Below, piece after piece: positions 9,863 through 22,589 of a stretch of 64,000 nucleotides of DNA. How positions within the stretch are numbered: the first letter of the stretch is position 1; each line of letters begins with the position of its first letter. The notes under the pieces are model-generated. The model was not told the DNA's origin, ran no database searches, and worked only from the letters and a program-made list of their open reading frames with translations. Where the stretch lies: contig QEOQ01000092.1 of assembly GCA_010279815.1 (NCBI GenBank), positions 289,146-353,145 of the forward strand, given 5' to 3'. The position numbers and the translations under genes are program-made. Source of the DNA: Brachionus plicatilis. Lineage: Eukaryota; Rotifera; Eurotatoria; Ploima; Brachionidae.

Positions 9863-12800
9863 AATTCCGTCTAAAAAATCAATTCCGATGCAAAACTACA
9901 TAATTTTGCTACTAACTTGCACTTACGGAAGGTTAATTATAAAAAAAAATGAGAAAAATAATTTTTAATAATTTTTAAATTATCATAAATTATTTATTTT
10001 TCATTAAAAATAATTTTAAAATTTCAATTAAATTATTTTCCCATTAAATGTAGGACTAATCAACTTTTGAGTTCAAATTTTGTTTTATTTTTTTTTAGCA
10101 AATAACTAGAAAATTATTGAGATAGATAAACATTTGGTAAATATTTTGAAATTTTTTAATTTTATTTCAAAAATCTCATTTTTTCAAGTCAAAAAATTTA
10201 TTTATTTTAGATTAGTCTATTAGATGAAAAAGTGTTCTGACTTGAATCAACAATCAGACAAGTATTTACTAATTATATTAGTATTAAGTTTTTATTTTTA
10301 ATGCTTTTTTTAAAGCACTTGGAAGATAAATATAATTTAGAATTTCTAGAGTTTTTTTTAAGAGTTCAATCGAGAAAAAAATAACTTCACTTAAATTTAT
10401 TTTTCAATATTCAGTAAAATTTTCCTATTAAAAGATAAAATTGTTACGTCTATTTTGATCACAAACTTAAAAAAATTTGTCATTTATTATAGATTAAAAA
10501 AAAAATTTTTAATGTTTATTTTTCTCTTCATTCCACGTGATAGTAAATGTGTTATTATTATTATTTATTTTTTACATCTATATTTTTTATACTGATTGTT
10601 ATATTGCATGATTTTATAATAATTCCGAATAGCGCTTTAGTCTTGTAAATCTTTTTATTTAATTATTTAAATAAAAAAGTTAAAATAAGTGAGCGAAATA
10701 AGCTATTGATTGATTTGCTACAAGAATTTATGGTAAACTCATGTTAATATACGAAATTAAAAAAAAAATTATTTTACGAAAATATACCAAAAATTCAGTA
10801 AATTGTAAAAGACGACAAAAATTGGAATTTTGAAAAATTTTGTTAATTTTAATCTTTACAATAATAAACATATTTTTATTAATAATTTACGTAAAATTAA
10901 GTAAAATAAGTAATTGAATTAATTTATTTTAATTTGTATTTAAAAAAAAAATGGTAAAAACATACAATTTTTTTGCTTTTGATCTATCAGTTTTTAAACT
11001 GTTTGAAGCATTTAGATAAGATGTTAGAAATTTAATTTCAGCTGAGATATGCTTTTTAAAATTGAGCTTTAAAATTATAATTATATCGTCCTAGTAAAAA
11101 AAAAAAACTAACACCGGAAAAATGTTAATCATCTATTAATTATTTTAAAAATATTTCAATTTTAAGATTTACTTTTATCAGTTAATATAGCAGTAATCTC
11201 TCTTTTCTATTCAGGCATTTAAATTTTTAATCAACGAGGAAGGTTAATGGTCAAATCAATAAAAGATAAAAATAAATAAATTTTTTTTTTCACCTTTTCT
11301 CGTTAATTTTTGAGTAAAAAAAAAAATTTTAAGTAAAAATGTCGAATATTTTTTAATGATTATTATTATGAAGATTAAAATTTATAATAAAATTGCTGAA
11401 GTTTAACAAAATTTGCAAAACGCTCGGTAAATTTACGTAAATTTTCGTAAAATAAAAAAATTTTCTTTTATTTAAAAAAAAGCATATTTTTAGGAGTATT
11501 TAGCTAATTTTAAATTTAATTTGGTTCATAGTCATTTTAAATATTTTAAACATTCTTTTCAAAAACAATATATAATTCAAAAATTTATATTATAATTTTT
11601 TATGTCAGAGAATATTTTATTTTTAAAAATAAAATCGTATATTTTTTTCTAATTAATTAATTATTATGCGTAAAATTGTTTTTATTGATATTATTATTTA
11701 TTTCAATTGCCACCAATATGATGATAAAAATATTTTTTTTTATTGAATCTTCCATCTGATTTAAATTATTTTTAATCTTGTTCTAGAAAATATAATTTTA
11801 TATTTTTTTAAAGTATAAAGTTTAGCTTTCAGAATTATGAGGGAAACTAAAAAAAAACACTCATTTGCTCGGCTCAACTATTCTGAGTCTTTAAAAAAAA
11901 AAGAATCAGATTCGTCAAAATAAAAGTTTTTATGTAAAACTTTTATCAATTCGAAAAAGAAAATTACTAATAATAAAAGTAAATATGTTCTCAAATTAAG
12001 TCTTGCCATATTTTTTTGTTGGCTTAGGATGCTATTTTTCATTTTAAGCCTTACTAATATCCCGTACTAATTCTTTAAAGATATGTCAATCAACTGTAGT
12101 CCAATTGATTACCATGCATGTTCGCTTTTGAAAAGATACGCTTCTGTTGATTTTCAAATATTTGGATGATTAAATTTTCTTAATTCGATCTCACCTTATT
12201 CATCTCTTTACTTTCCAGCAAGTATTTAAATATATATCATAGACATCTCATTAACAATTATGAATTTTGTTATTTTTTTTATCATATTCTTATTGAAACA
12301 CATAGGTAAATTTTAGTTTAGAAATTTTTTTTTAAACAAAATATTTGGTCATTTTTTATACAAACATGAATTCATCAAAAAAATTATTTTGTTTGCATTA
12401 AATTAGTTTAAAAACACCATGGACCATCATTTTTAAAATTTTTTTTTATTTGATTTTATATTTTAAATTTATTTGAGATTATTTTCAAAAAATCAAATAA
12501 TAAAAAATGTATTTTTGAATTATTTAGTTATTTAAATAATTAAAAAATTCCATTTTGTTATTCATGTATAGTCAATTTTTATTATCTAAAAAATTTTATG
12601 TGAGCCTAGTTATTATGCACTTTTAGTAGACATAATGATAAATAAAAAATTTGGTAAATTTCATCTGAGCCGACAAAGAAAAAACAAAATAATCCATTTT
12701 AATTTTATTCATCTTTGCTTATTTGATAAAGAAATTTTTTTGCAAATTTTATTATAATGATTTTAAAATATTCAGCCATTTATTTTAGCTGTATGAAGTA

Positions 12801-12952
12801 CATTGAACAAAAATAAGAAATAAAATATCTTAGCTTTTTAAAATTTATGCTTTGCAACAAAAAATCATGAGATGTTGCTGTGTAATTAAAATAATTATTA
12901 AATAATTTTTTTTTTGGCACCCTTTTAGATTGAGGCACCCTTTTAGTCGATC
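9863..12952. other. 3.1-kb gene-free AT-rich intergenic region
   Basis: Between RFWD3 (leaving leftwards) and the reductase (leaving rightwards), so it should hold both promoters. No ORF, RNA gene or repeat arms recognised. Just before the reductase ATG, ggcacccttttag occurs twice (about 12,917-12,946), a short tandem duplication in its probable 5' leader. Confidence 0.5.
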
Positions 12953-15900
12953 ATGTCAGTGAGCGTTAGCGAGTTTTATTCTGGAAAAAATGTTCTCATC
13001 ACTGGTGCCACTGGGTTCATTGGCAAGTTACTCATTGAAAAACTGCTCTATTCATGTGATACCCTCAGCAAAGTTTATTGTATCATTCGGGAAAAAAGTG
13101 GCCACAATGCTGACCAGCGTTTAAATGAGATTACTTCGTGTAAAGTCTTTGACAAATTAAGAAAAAAAGACCCCAATTTCAGAGATAGATTGGTTCCGAT
13201 CTCTGGAAATATTTTGGAAAAAGACTTGGCCATTTCTGGCAATATTTTGAATGAGCTTACGGAAAGAGTAAACTTGGTGTTTCATCTGGCTGGAACTGCT
13301 GATTTGGACCTTGACATAAAGTAGTGTATTTAGGAAAAAAAAATTTTAATTTATTTAAATTTAAAAATATGCAAAAACAAGGACTTCTCTGTTGACAAAC
13401 GTCCATGGCCTCAGACAAGTACTCGATTTAAGTAGGAAATTAAAAAAGCTCGAGGCTTTTGTGCACGTTTCGTCAATTTACGCCAATTGTGACGAGTCTT
13501 TTATTGACGAGAAAATCTATCCGTGTGAAGTGGAGCCTCAAAAAGTTTTAAATTTGCTTGAATGGATGGAAGACGACTGGCTCAAACTAGGAACCAAGAA
13601 ACTAATTGAAAATAAGCCAAACACATTTGCTTACACCAAGTGGATAGGTGAAAGCCTAATTGAAAAAGAAGCAAGCGACTTGCCAATAGTGATAGTTCGG
13701 CCGTCTACTGTCGGAGCATCGTGGAAAGAACCATTTGCCGTAAATCAATCTCTTTGAAGTTATACAGTGCCGATTTGACTTGTGGATTTCTACGCTATTT
13801 TACGTAAAATTACGTAAATTAACTATTTGTTACAAAGTAAATTTAGGTAAAAATTGGTAAAAATGAAAAGGTAAAAAAAAAGCTCAATTTTTTGAATTTT
13901 TCATTATTTCCTAATAAATTTTGAAAAAAGTAGTTTCTATTTATTTGTTTATATTTTAGCAAAAGTTACTTTTATTCATAACATATTTATCCTGTTTTTA
14001 CTTAAATTTTATATTTAATAAAAAATAGTAAAAAAAAAAATTTTTGGTAAAATATAAACAAAAAAATAGAAACTACTTTTTTCAAAATTTATTAGAAAAC
14101 TAGAAAAAAATTCAAAAATTGAGCTTTTTTTTTTTTACCAATTTTTACGCAAATTTACGTAAAATTGGCAAAATGAAAATAATTTTACATTTTAATATTT
14201 TTAGATTTTTTGTGAAATATTTCAGAAAATAAAAAAATCTCTTCCAAATTATTTAGTTTCCAAAATTAAAAATAAAAATTTTATTATATTTTGCACAAAA
14301 AATCTAAAAATATGAAAATGTAAAAATTCAAAAATTTCTACATTTTGCCGTAAAATTACCAAAAAACCACTTGTTAAATCAAAGGAATTGTGAAATTCAG
14401 TATAAAATGTTAAAAAGAACAGAAAAAAATTAAATAAAAATAGAATAACTTTTTTTTTTTTAAAGTTTAAAATCAATTCTGTGAATGAAGAATGGTGCAA
14501 AATTCAAAGTTGCATCAAATATCTAGGTCTGCTAAATTTGCAGAGTTTTGCAGAAATTAAATTTCAATATAATCGAGCGTAGTACATTTTGCAGAGATTT
14601 TGCACATCATAAGCAGACTTTTAAAGTTGATGCAACTTTGAATGTTGCACCATTCTGCTACACAGAATTAATTAAAAATTTTTAGAAAAAAAGTTATTCA
14701 ATTTTTTTACACTTTGTTCTGTTCTTTTGTATTAAACTTCACAAAACCCATATCGGCACTGTATTTATAGAAAGAGGAAAAAAAAATTAATTTTTTTTGT
14801 TAGGGTTGGGTTGAAAAATCGAGTGGACCCTGTGATATTTTTATAGCAGCAGGACGAGGATATCTGAGATCAATGAAAGGAGAAGGCCACGCCGTGTTAG
14901 ACATTGTTCCTGTTGATATAGTGGTCAATTTGCTTATATCCGCCACATGGAACAGGGTTGTAAACACCAGAAAGCCCATGTTGACCGATGACAGGAGCAA
15001 AATTCATATTTATAATTGCACAACCGGTGGTTTGAATCCGTTCAGGTGGGGAGAAATGGGTACATAAATTTGCAATTAGAATTTTGAATTGAAAATTTGA
15101 ATTGAGAATTTTTTTAGAAAATTTTGTCACTCAATATTCGAAAAATACTCCTTTTGAAGGTGCATTCAGAAGACCTAATTTAACTTTGACGTCAAACAGT
15201 CTAGTTCATGATTATTGGGTTTTTATTAGTCATCTACTGCCAGCTTATATGTCGGACTTGGGACTAACTTTAATTGGACAAAAACCCAGGTAAATGGGGC
15301 AAAATTTTTTCGAAAAATGATTTTTAATTTTAAAATTTAATGGTATATAGTAAATTGATGTCAAATTAATTAAATGTTAAGAAATTGCCAAAAAATTTTT
15401 TTTTAATTATTAAAAATTTAGTTGTTAAGTGATTCTGTCAAAAGTCAGATAAGCATATTAATGGTACTTTATTTAATGCAAAAAGTAAATAATTAAGATT
15501 TCATCTGAGAATTCGGAAGTTTTTATAAATGATTTTTTGGTCGAAATTTTTGACTTTTACGATACCAAAGTTACTTTAAATTATTATTATTATTTATTTC
15601 ATTAAACGCCTTAAAGGCTATGTAAAGTAATAAAATAAAAAAAAATAAAATTAGATAGTTTCTAAGAAAAAAAATAGAAATTTTTTTTTTTTTTTTAATT
15701 TAACAAAATAATTATTCAGTTTTTCTTTCCTTTCATTTTTTCGTTTTTCTATTGAAAATAAAATGAAAATAAAGCAACACAAAATGCGATCCAACATCGT
15801 CCAACATAAAAAAAAATAATCGTCAAAAATTTATTTTTTTTATTATTAAAAATAAAGTTGTTAAATGATTCTAATGTCAAAAGTCAGATAAGCATATTAA

Positions 15901-16815
15901 TGGTATATTATTTAATGTAAAAAGTAAATAATAAAAATTTTTTAAATGACATTTGGGTAGCAATTTTTGACAAAGTAAATTTTATTCAAGTATTGAGTAA
16001 AAAAATACTTATAGATATTTATATATCTAAAATAACACTAATTTATTTTAATATTAGTTTTTTTATTTAAGAATTAACAACGATTTGCTTAATTAACAAA
16101 TAAAATTAAATTCCTTGTTAAATTTTTAATAAGAATTTCTTTTTTTTCATTTTGACATTAATTTACAGTAAATCAATTTAATGCAGAATCAGATTTTTTG
16201 TCTCTGCAAAAGTCTGCAAAAATTAATCATGCTTTTCATAGTATAAAAAAATATGTCTCTATGTAAATTTTATAATTAAATATTTTTTTTCTAATTAGAT
16301 AATTTAAAAATATAAATTTTTGTTTTTTATTCTAGAGTGGTAAATGTTTATAAAAATATTCACAAGATGTTGGGATCAATTGAATATCTTACAGAATTGG
16401 ACTTGAAATGCAATTATGAAAGTATAATTGCTTTGCGAAATAGTTCACTTGAAAATGATTCACAAGTAAAATGCTCATTTGGCTTAAAAGAATTAAAAAA
16501 AAATAAAAAAATTTTGTTTAGGTTTTTTATTTTGATCCAAGAACAATACATTGGCCCACATATATTGAAAATTATTTAATCGGAACCAAGAAATATTTAT
16601 TAAATGAAGATTTGCATGGAGTGCCAGCAGCTAAGAAGCATTTAAAAACTCTTAGAAACATTAGATGGTTGGCAAATATCATCATAGGCGTTCTGATTTG
16701 GCGTTTGTTGATTGCCAAGTCGCAACCAGCTAGAAATCTTTGGTATTTAGTTTTAAATTTGGCTGCAAAATTTGTCAGATTTTTCCGCATCAGTTCTACA
16801 ATGATCAAGCACTAA
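12953..16815 (+). CDS. Fatty acyl-CoA reductase (six exons, complete)
   Basis: Alcohol-forming reductase that turns fatty acyl-CoA into fatty alcohol with NADPH, for wax esters or ether lipids; usually on ER or peroxisome membrane. Exons: 12953-13320, 13382-13739, 14804-15059, 15118-15289, 16336-16465, 16522-16815. All introns are GT-AG, and splicing gives one 525-aa frame, the usual family length. Visible: Rossmann NADP motif TGATGFIGK (about 17-25), HLAGTADLDLD, HVSSIYAN, RPSTVGASWKEPF followed by GWV (normal family continuity across intron 2), IVPVDIVVN, and the C-terminal FAR domain with HWPTYIENYLIGTKKYLL and a hydrophobic segment (WLANIIIGVLIWR). Short introns are 56-61 bp; introns 2 and 4 are about 1 kb because of insertions. 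Odd point: the usual catalytic Tyr of YxxxK reads Phe (FAYTK). AATAAA follows the stop at 16,821. Confidence 0.93.
13765..14761. mobile_element. Tc1-type MITE inserted in intron 2 of the reductase
   Basis: Termini CAGTGCCGAT...ATCGGCACTG, each flanked by TA; CAGTG ends with TA duplication are typical of Tc1/mariner elements. The 997-bp interior is built of nested inverted repeats: an outer pair around 13,800-13,965 and 14,045-14,170, and a second pair around 14,380-14,520 and 14,600-14,740. Removing the element plus one TA leaves a 65-bp intron with intact GT and AG. The 83-codon antisense ORF inside is not coding. Confidence 0.8.
15400..15975. repeat. Direct repeat pair in intron 4 with a possible LINE 3' tail between
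   Basis: About 130-150 bp around 15,400-15,550 recurs at 15,830-15,975; the shared core is gtcaaaagtcagataagcat followed by attaatggta. Between them, 15,580-15,660 read on the minus strand resembles a LINE 3' end with (TTA/TAA)n tail (aaggcgtttaatgaaataaa). This accounts for the 1,046-bp size of intron 4. Confidence 0.5.
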
Positions 16816-17641
16816 AGTTTAATAAATATCAGAATAAATAATTTCCAAGGATTAGTTGTTTTTGTTTTAATTAAAAACATTTTAAAATAATGGATGAAAC
16901 GATCAAAGAACACATTTTTTGAGTACTTAGTTTTTATCAAAATAATTAAATGTTATATTTATGTGTTTAATGCAAACTCGAAAAAATTAATTTTGCGATT
17001 ATTAAATAATAAATGCTAATAAACTCAAGTGACAGAAAATTTCTTAAAATTTAAGTTCTTTTTTTTTTTATTTTTATGTCGAGCAAAAAAATCTATGAAT
17101 TTTTTTGTTTAAAACTCCGATTGATTTGCAATGTGAAAATATAGTAAAAAATTAAAGTAAAATAAAATAAACAAATGAAATAAACTTTTTTAAATTTTAA
17201 TTAAAATATTTTTTTCGCATTTGGATGAAGTAATAATCTAATTTACTCTAAACATTTTTCTATTGTATTTTGAATATTTTCAAAAAAAATGAACCAAGCT
17301 TTCCCATTGCCGATTGATTAAATTATTTTTTTTCTTAAATAATTATATTGAATGTTCTTTTCAGAAACTGAATATTTAAAGTTTATAATTAGAATATATT
17401 TTAATTAGTATCTGAAACTTTTTGTCACAAGCTTGATTATTATCTGGAATGATTATGGAAATAAAATTTTAAAATAGAGTTAAAATAAGTAAACTTTTAT
17501 ATTTTATAAACCAAAAAATTGAATATAATACTGATTTAAGCATATTAAGGTATTGTAAAATTAAAAATTAAAAAAAATTGAACAAAAATTCTTCTTTTTT
17601 TGATGAATAAAAATTAAAGTTAATAAAAAATACTTAAATAA
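16816..17641. other. 3' flank of the reductase, nothing further recognised
   Basis: AT-rich, with poly(A)-signal-like AATAAA hexamers at 16,821 and shortly after. No ORF or repeat arms. Confidence 0.4.
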
Positions 17642-17900
17642 ATACTGCAACAAAGTACAAAAAACTTTGTTGCACCTTTAATACCCAAAACAATTATTTT
17701 TTTTTAAGTAAATTAAATTAATGATCAATTCAAATCTAATTGAAGTTTTATATTTTGTTTTATTTTAACATAAAAAAAAATATTTTAAGTAAAAAGTATG
17801 CAACACTATATTGCAGTATATTTTTTAACTTTATTTTTAATTCATCAGATAAGGAAGAATTTTTGTTCAATTTGTATTTTAATTTCACATATCAAAGACT
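17642..17900. repeat. Dispersed repeat, copy 1 (inverted partner at 33,890-34,010)
   Basis: Contains the inverted words actgcaac...gttgcac and, about 170 bp on, agtatgcaacactatattgc. Downstream similarity to the partner extends through a stretch whose conceptual translations read IFFN...DKEEFLFN here and FLVF...KNDEFLYK in the partner. Presumably two relics of one short DNA element in opposite orientations. Confidence 0.5.
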
Positions 17901-19139
17901 TCGAGGAAAATATTTTGAAGTTAATGTCAAACTTTACTTTTTTAACTTGGACTTAAAATTTTGATTTTTTTTTAATTTACTCGGTAATTAAAAGTGAATT
18001 ACTATTTATTAGAGAAAGAAAATTTGGACTTTTAAATATATTTTTTACCAACTCTGGATTTTGACCTAAGTTAATACTAAATATATAAAAAATTCAAAGA
18101 TTTCTTATGATTTATTTAGTTTTTTTTTAACTTTGATAAATTTGTTTTATTGCTTTTTTTATTTTTATTCATTTTTTATTTTTCAATTTTCATAAAACAA
18201 AAATAAAAAAGTAATAATAGATATTAAAAGTAAAGGTAAATTAAGTTAAAAATAAGCTATGGTAACAGTAAGTCTAACTGAGTGCCATTTTTTTATTGGA
18301 TATTTCGCACCCATTTTGTTAGAAAACTTCAAAAATAGTCATCCAATTTCCCCGAATTTTTTTATCACCCCTTTACCCCGGTTGTTAATTGTGTTAGGTC
18401 CAAAGTGGTTAAATCAGTTTATCGGATTGCATCTAAAATTGAAATAATTACCACAAAATTTAGCCCTAAAGGAAGAATTTTAACCTCTTTTACCCATTTT
18501 ACCCATTAAAGAATTTTTTAATTTTTCAATAAATTTATTTAGCGATTATTTAATTATTCCTTTGTACAAAATAAACTAAAATTTACGATTTTATATCATT
18601 CTTAAACAATAAGTAAAAAGTTTAAAACAAAAAAAAATACCTTTTGAACAATTATAATATCTATGTTCTGGCCTATCTTCATTGATCTCGATCAGTATAT
18701 GTTTTTTTTTTAATATAATTTCTTCATTTTGCGAAATTTAGCTTACTTTAAAAAATTTAAATTCGATTGGAGCCAGATGATTTATTGAATTTCTTAATCA
18801 GTTATAAAATATGATTCAAATAGCTGCTAAAAGTCTTAGTGAAAATCCTTTTACTGTAGTAAAATATGTTACGATAGTTTTAAGATTTACACTGTGAAAA
18901 ATTAAATTTAGTAGTATTATTAAATAATAATTAATATAATTTTTCGATTAAACTTGACTTTTCTGTTTGGATAAGTCACAAATTTACACAATGATAAATT
19001 AATTAATTGCTTATTTTTCTTTATTTCAGTTACATAAAAATATAAATTAAACTTTATTTTGATATTTTGTTAAAATTTTATACTGAAATAGCTTTATCCT
19101 GGTAAGAAAAATTTAAAAATTAAAATTTAAAGGGAATAT
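17901..19139. other. Gene-free AT-rich stretch
   Basis: About 1.2 kb. One less AT-rich island at about 18,280-18,510 (ccc/cccgaa, ttacccattttaccc) has no coding or structural explanation that I can see. Confidence 0.4.
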
Positions 19140-19141
19140 TA

Positions 19142-19698
19142 CCGTAAACCCTTTCGCATAGGCGCAGCAGTTAATACCAGGCCCTACAACTACCGCAATG
19201 CGGCTAATCCCAGTCATTTCATATAAAAAAAAATTAAAATTGAATTATTTTTTAAAAAAAATTGAAACATTTTTTAAAAAAAGAAAAAAATTGATTAAAA
19301 ATTGGTTCAAAAAAAAAGCGTAGAAAAAAAGAAAAAAGAAAAATTGCAAAACCAACTTTTTTAAATTTTTTTCTTTTTTTAAAAAATGTTTTTTTTTCCT
19401 TAAAAACTTAATTTTACCGCATGCGGTTGTTTGGAAACTTTTAAATTAAAATCGACCTATAACGACATTTAAATGCTTATTTTAATTTTTTTTTTCGCGG
19501 TTATGAATCAGTTTTTGGTGCGGTAAAACGACAAATTCCTGGTTTTACCACATGGTAAATCCCGGATCCTGTCTTAGGCGCGAAAAATCTTTTTAATTCA
19601 ATTTAATTTTTTTTTACATGAAATGACTGGGATTAGCCGCATTGCGGTAGTTGTAGGGCCTGGTATTAACTGCTGCGCCTATGCGCAAGGGTTTACGG
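19142..19698. mobile_element. Young TA-flanked palindromic MITE, 557 bp
   Basis: Begins ccgtaaaccc and ends gggtttacgg, with TA directly outside both ends (19,140-19,141 and 19,699-19,700). The terminal inverted repeats run about 95 bp with two visible mismatches. They contain gcataggcgcagcag and ctacaactaccgcaatgcgg, so are far more GC-rich than the surroundings. The interior is A/T homopolymer-rich with a self-complementary accgcatgcggt near 19,420. TA duplication suggests Tc1/mariner-type mobilisation. High arm identity implies recent insertion. No ORF. Confidence 0.85.
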
Positions 19699-19700
19699 TA

Positions 19701-21583
19701 TTTGTAAAAATTGTTCGTTTAAAAATTTAAAACTTAATTAATCAAAAACTCAAAAAATTATTTAACAGACATTGTAATTTTAGAATGTAAAGTTTCTTTG
19801 TCAATTCCGGAAAGCCTTGCAGACTAACCTTTGGGGTTTTGTTGTAAAATGGTGTTAATAATGAGTTAATAAGTGTATAAATACTTTATAAATTTTTTTT
19901 TTAAATTAATCAAATTTTAACTCGTTATAATTTCAAAATTATTTATTTTATCTAATAGGCTTAACTAAAAAAAATAGGTAATTTTAGATTTGGATTTAAT
20001 TACTGTGATTTCTAAAATTACAAAAAAAAATAAAAGAATAATGGAATCAAAAATAAATATAAAAGCATTTTTTGACATGAATTTAAATGTGAAAAAAAAT
20101 TTCCATAGTTTAAGCCTTTGTCATTTCAATTTTTTCATCTTTTATGATTTTTTCTTGAGACACTGAGATAATAGTTAAAATTATAAGTTTAGTTTTTTTT
20201 ATAAGCCATGGGATTAAAGGGAAAATGAATTTTAAAAAGTTGAGGTGTTAACCGAGTCCTGGGTGTCTTAGGCTTATTTTAATTTATACACCAGAACCTC
20301 GGGGTTATTTGCAAGGATTTATGTAAGGTTTTACCATTATCCATAGTTTTTTTATGATATAATAAAGATGCGTAAGCTATTCACTTTGAATAAAAATTTT
20401 GAAACTAAAAACAAATGATCTAAATTTCTAATTACAAAATTAAATTCATATCATTGTCCACATCTTTTACAAGGAAATGGGTTCTCATAAAACTATTAAA
20501 TTTTTTAAATTAATTTTTTATACTTTTGGACGTTTTAAACTTTCAAAGTTTAAGCATTTTTTAAGTCATTCACTTTGAACGCTAAATCTCCTGCCAGTTC
20601 CGCTTCAGTCCATTAAATGGGTCTAAGTAATTAGGATCATTATAACTGAAATAATTTTAAGAATAATTTTGTTTTTGATCCTTCAAATTAAAAAAATAAG
20701 ATAATTAAAATAATATAAAATAATATATAAAAGAGAATAAAAAAAAATTAGTTACCTCAGTATTTTTTCTTTCTTTTCTAAATTGTTCAATATTTAAACA
20801 TGAAGCTAATGATTAATAATAATTAAATTTTGAAGTAAATGTCTATAAATATAAATAAGGAGTATATTTTTGTCAATAGAAAAGTATTTTTTAGTATAGA
20901 TAAAAAAATTAATGAAAGTAGATAAAAGTTTTTAATAGAAGATATTTATTTTTTCAATATAGATAATAATAAAAATATTTGTATAAAAACAAGAGAAAAA
21001 TACCTTAAAAAGAACAAAAAAAATTTAATTAACACTTATTTTCTTTTTTTCGGATGCTCACTCTCATTGTTAGATTTTTTTGTCTTTCACATTTACGTTT
21101 ATAACAAAACATTTACGCTAAAACTTCAATATTGTTTTCGACAAGATCTTGTAGAAACTTGTTTAAGCAAAAACAAGTTGATTTTGATTTTTTCAATTTT
21201 GAAAACCAGTGTTCGATAAGAAACGACATTTCGTTATTTCAAAATACTAATTTACGAATTAAGTGTGATTTTTTTTATTTTTTTATCAGATTAAATAAAA
21301 ATAAAAATTTTAAATTTTAAATTTTTAAGGGCCGTGGCCCTTGGAAAGTTCAAAATTATCTAAAAGTCTTTTTTTCATTTCTAGATTTAAATATGTTTAA
21401 TACAGTTAAAAAAAGATTCAGCTAAAGATTTAAAATTTCCTACTGAATCACCATAAATAATTATAATGTGACAGATGCTTAACTTATATAGAGAATTTAT
21501 GTGTCATCGTAAATTTTGATAATTAAAATTTTAACAAAGACAAAATAATTGATAAAATTGAGAGGACTTATTCTCTTTATAAA
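19701..21583. other. Gene-free AT-rich stretch
   Basis: About 1.9 kb without recognised genes. At 20,246-20,310 there is an imperfect inverted pair (aaccgagtcctgggtgt and acaccagaacctcggggtt), possibly the remnant of a small element. Confidence 0.4.
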
Positions 21584-22491
21584 TGTTATAGTAAATTTAC
21601 ATTCCCAGTAAATATGCATATTTACTGATCGATCAGTAAAAGATTGAAATAAATAAATAAAAAAATTGGTATGTTATTTTACTGGAAAACGATTTATTTT
21701 AGGAAATAACTGAATGGAGTTTAGTAAATGACCGAAACTAGGAAATTTACATTTTAAATTTTATTTATTCTAACATAATGCATTACCACCATGACAACGT
21801 GAATTGTATAATAGTTGAGATTTCTTACAACTTCAACGATTAGTGGCACATGAAGAAATACAGTTGCATTTGATCATACCTTGTCCACCTGCGACAGATA
21901 TTAATCCAACTGCTTGTCTCACTGAAACTGTTGTAATTTGAAGCTAAAATTAAGAATAATTGACGATTCTACTGAATCAAAGCAATTTCGAGCAAAAAGA
22001 ATATTCAGAAAACTAGCCCGACATACAAATTATTATTTTTTAGATTTTAAAAGCAATAAATTTTTTGTGCTTTGTAATTTTTTGTCCTTCTTCTATTTTT
22101 TGTGCCTCAAGGACCTCGCAAAATTTGATATTATGAACTCGAGTTTGTTTAATTTTTTTTAAATCAGATTCTTTGTTTTCGGATTGTGAAATTATTTACT
22201 AATTTCTAAGAAAATTTAAATTAAAAGTTTATTCTTAAATTTAAAATTTATTAAAAATTTGAACAGTAAATCAACATTTCAATAAAATTAATAATTTTTT
22301 TGGTATTCATATTTACCAAGTCAATTTAGTAATTTACTGAAATACAAATTAGTAAATTTACATAATAACTTGTGAGACCGTGGTTATTTAATATTTCTGC
22401 ATGCATTCTCTAATTAATTTTTTTTTAATTTCACCATATTACCGATCAGTAAATATGCACATTTAGTGGGAATGTAAATTTACTATAACAT
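21584..22491. mobile_element. TIR element of about 908 bp carrying an integrase fossil
   Basis: Left end tgttatagtaaatttacatt, mirrored at the right end by aatgtaaatttactataaca; similarity continues through cccagtaaatatgcatattt and the gatcag(t)aaat words. The interior includes the Cys-rich integrase fossil described at 21,772-21,945 (minus strand). Target duplication not convincing (ataaa-like on both sides). Confidence 0.7.
21772..21945 (-). pseudogene. C-terminal fossil of a KRBA2-like transposon integrase
   Basis: The minus-strand frame reads TTVSVRQAVGLISVAGGQG followed by KCNC, SSCATNR, a stop where the family has Cys, SCKK, SRCHGG, then a terminal Cys. This VSLRQA / GGQG / KCNC / CxCxK / CHGG order matches, from memory of the family, the tail of KRAB-A domain-containing 2-like integrases derived from mobile elements. 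The upstream part (22,162 downwards) is too frameshifted to follow. Nonsense mutation and missing integrase core mean it is dead. Confidence 0.65.
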
Positions 22492-22589
22492 AAACATAAT
22501 CAAGATTTTGGTAGAAAAAATTTTCAGCATTTCATTGATTGTTTTTGCAGTCAAATTACTTTTAATTGTAGCTTCGACTGTAGCTATGC

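Noticed and set aside
14249..14500. 83-codon minus-strand ORF
   Set aside because: Lies within the Tc1-type MITE in intron 2; composition is that of AT-rich DNA.
17740..17964. 74-codon ORF
   Set aside because: Phe/Asn/Lys-rich translation of AT-rich repeat; the similarity to 33,896-34,084 is explained by the dispersed repeat.
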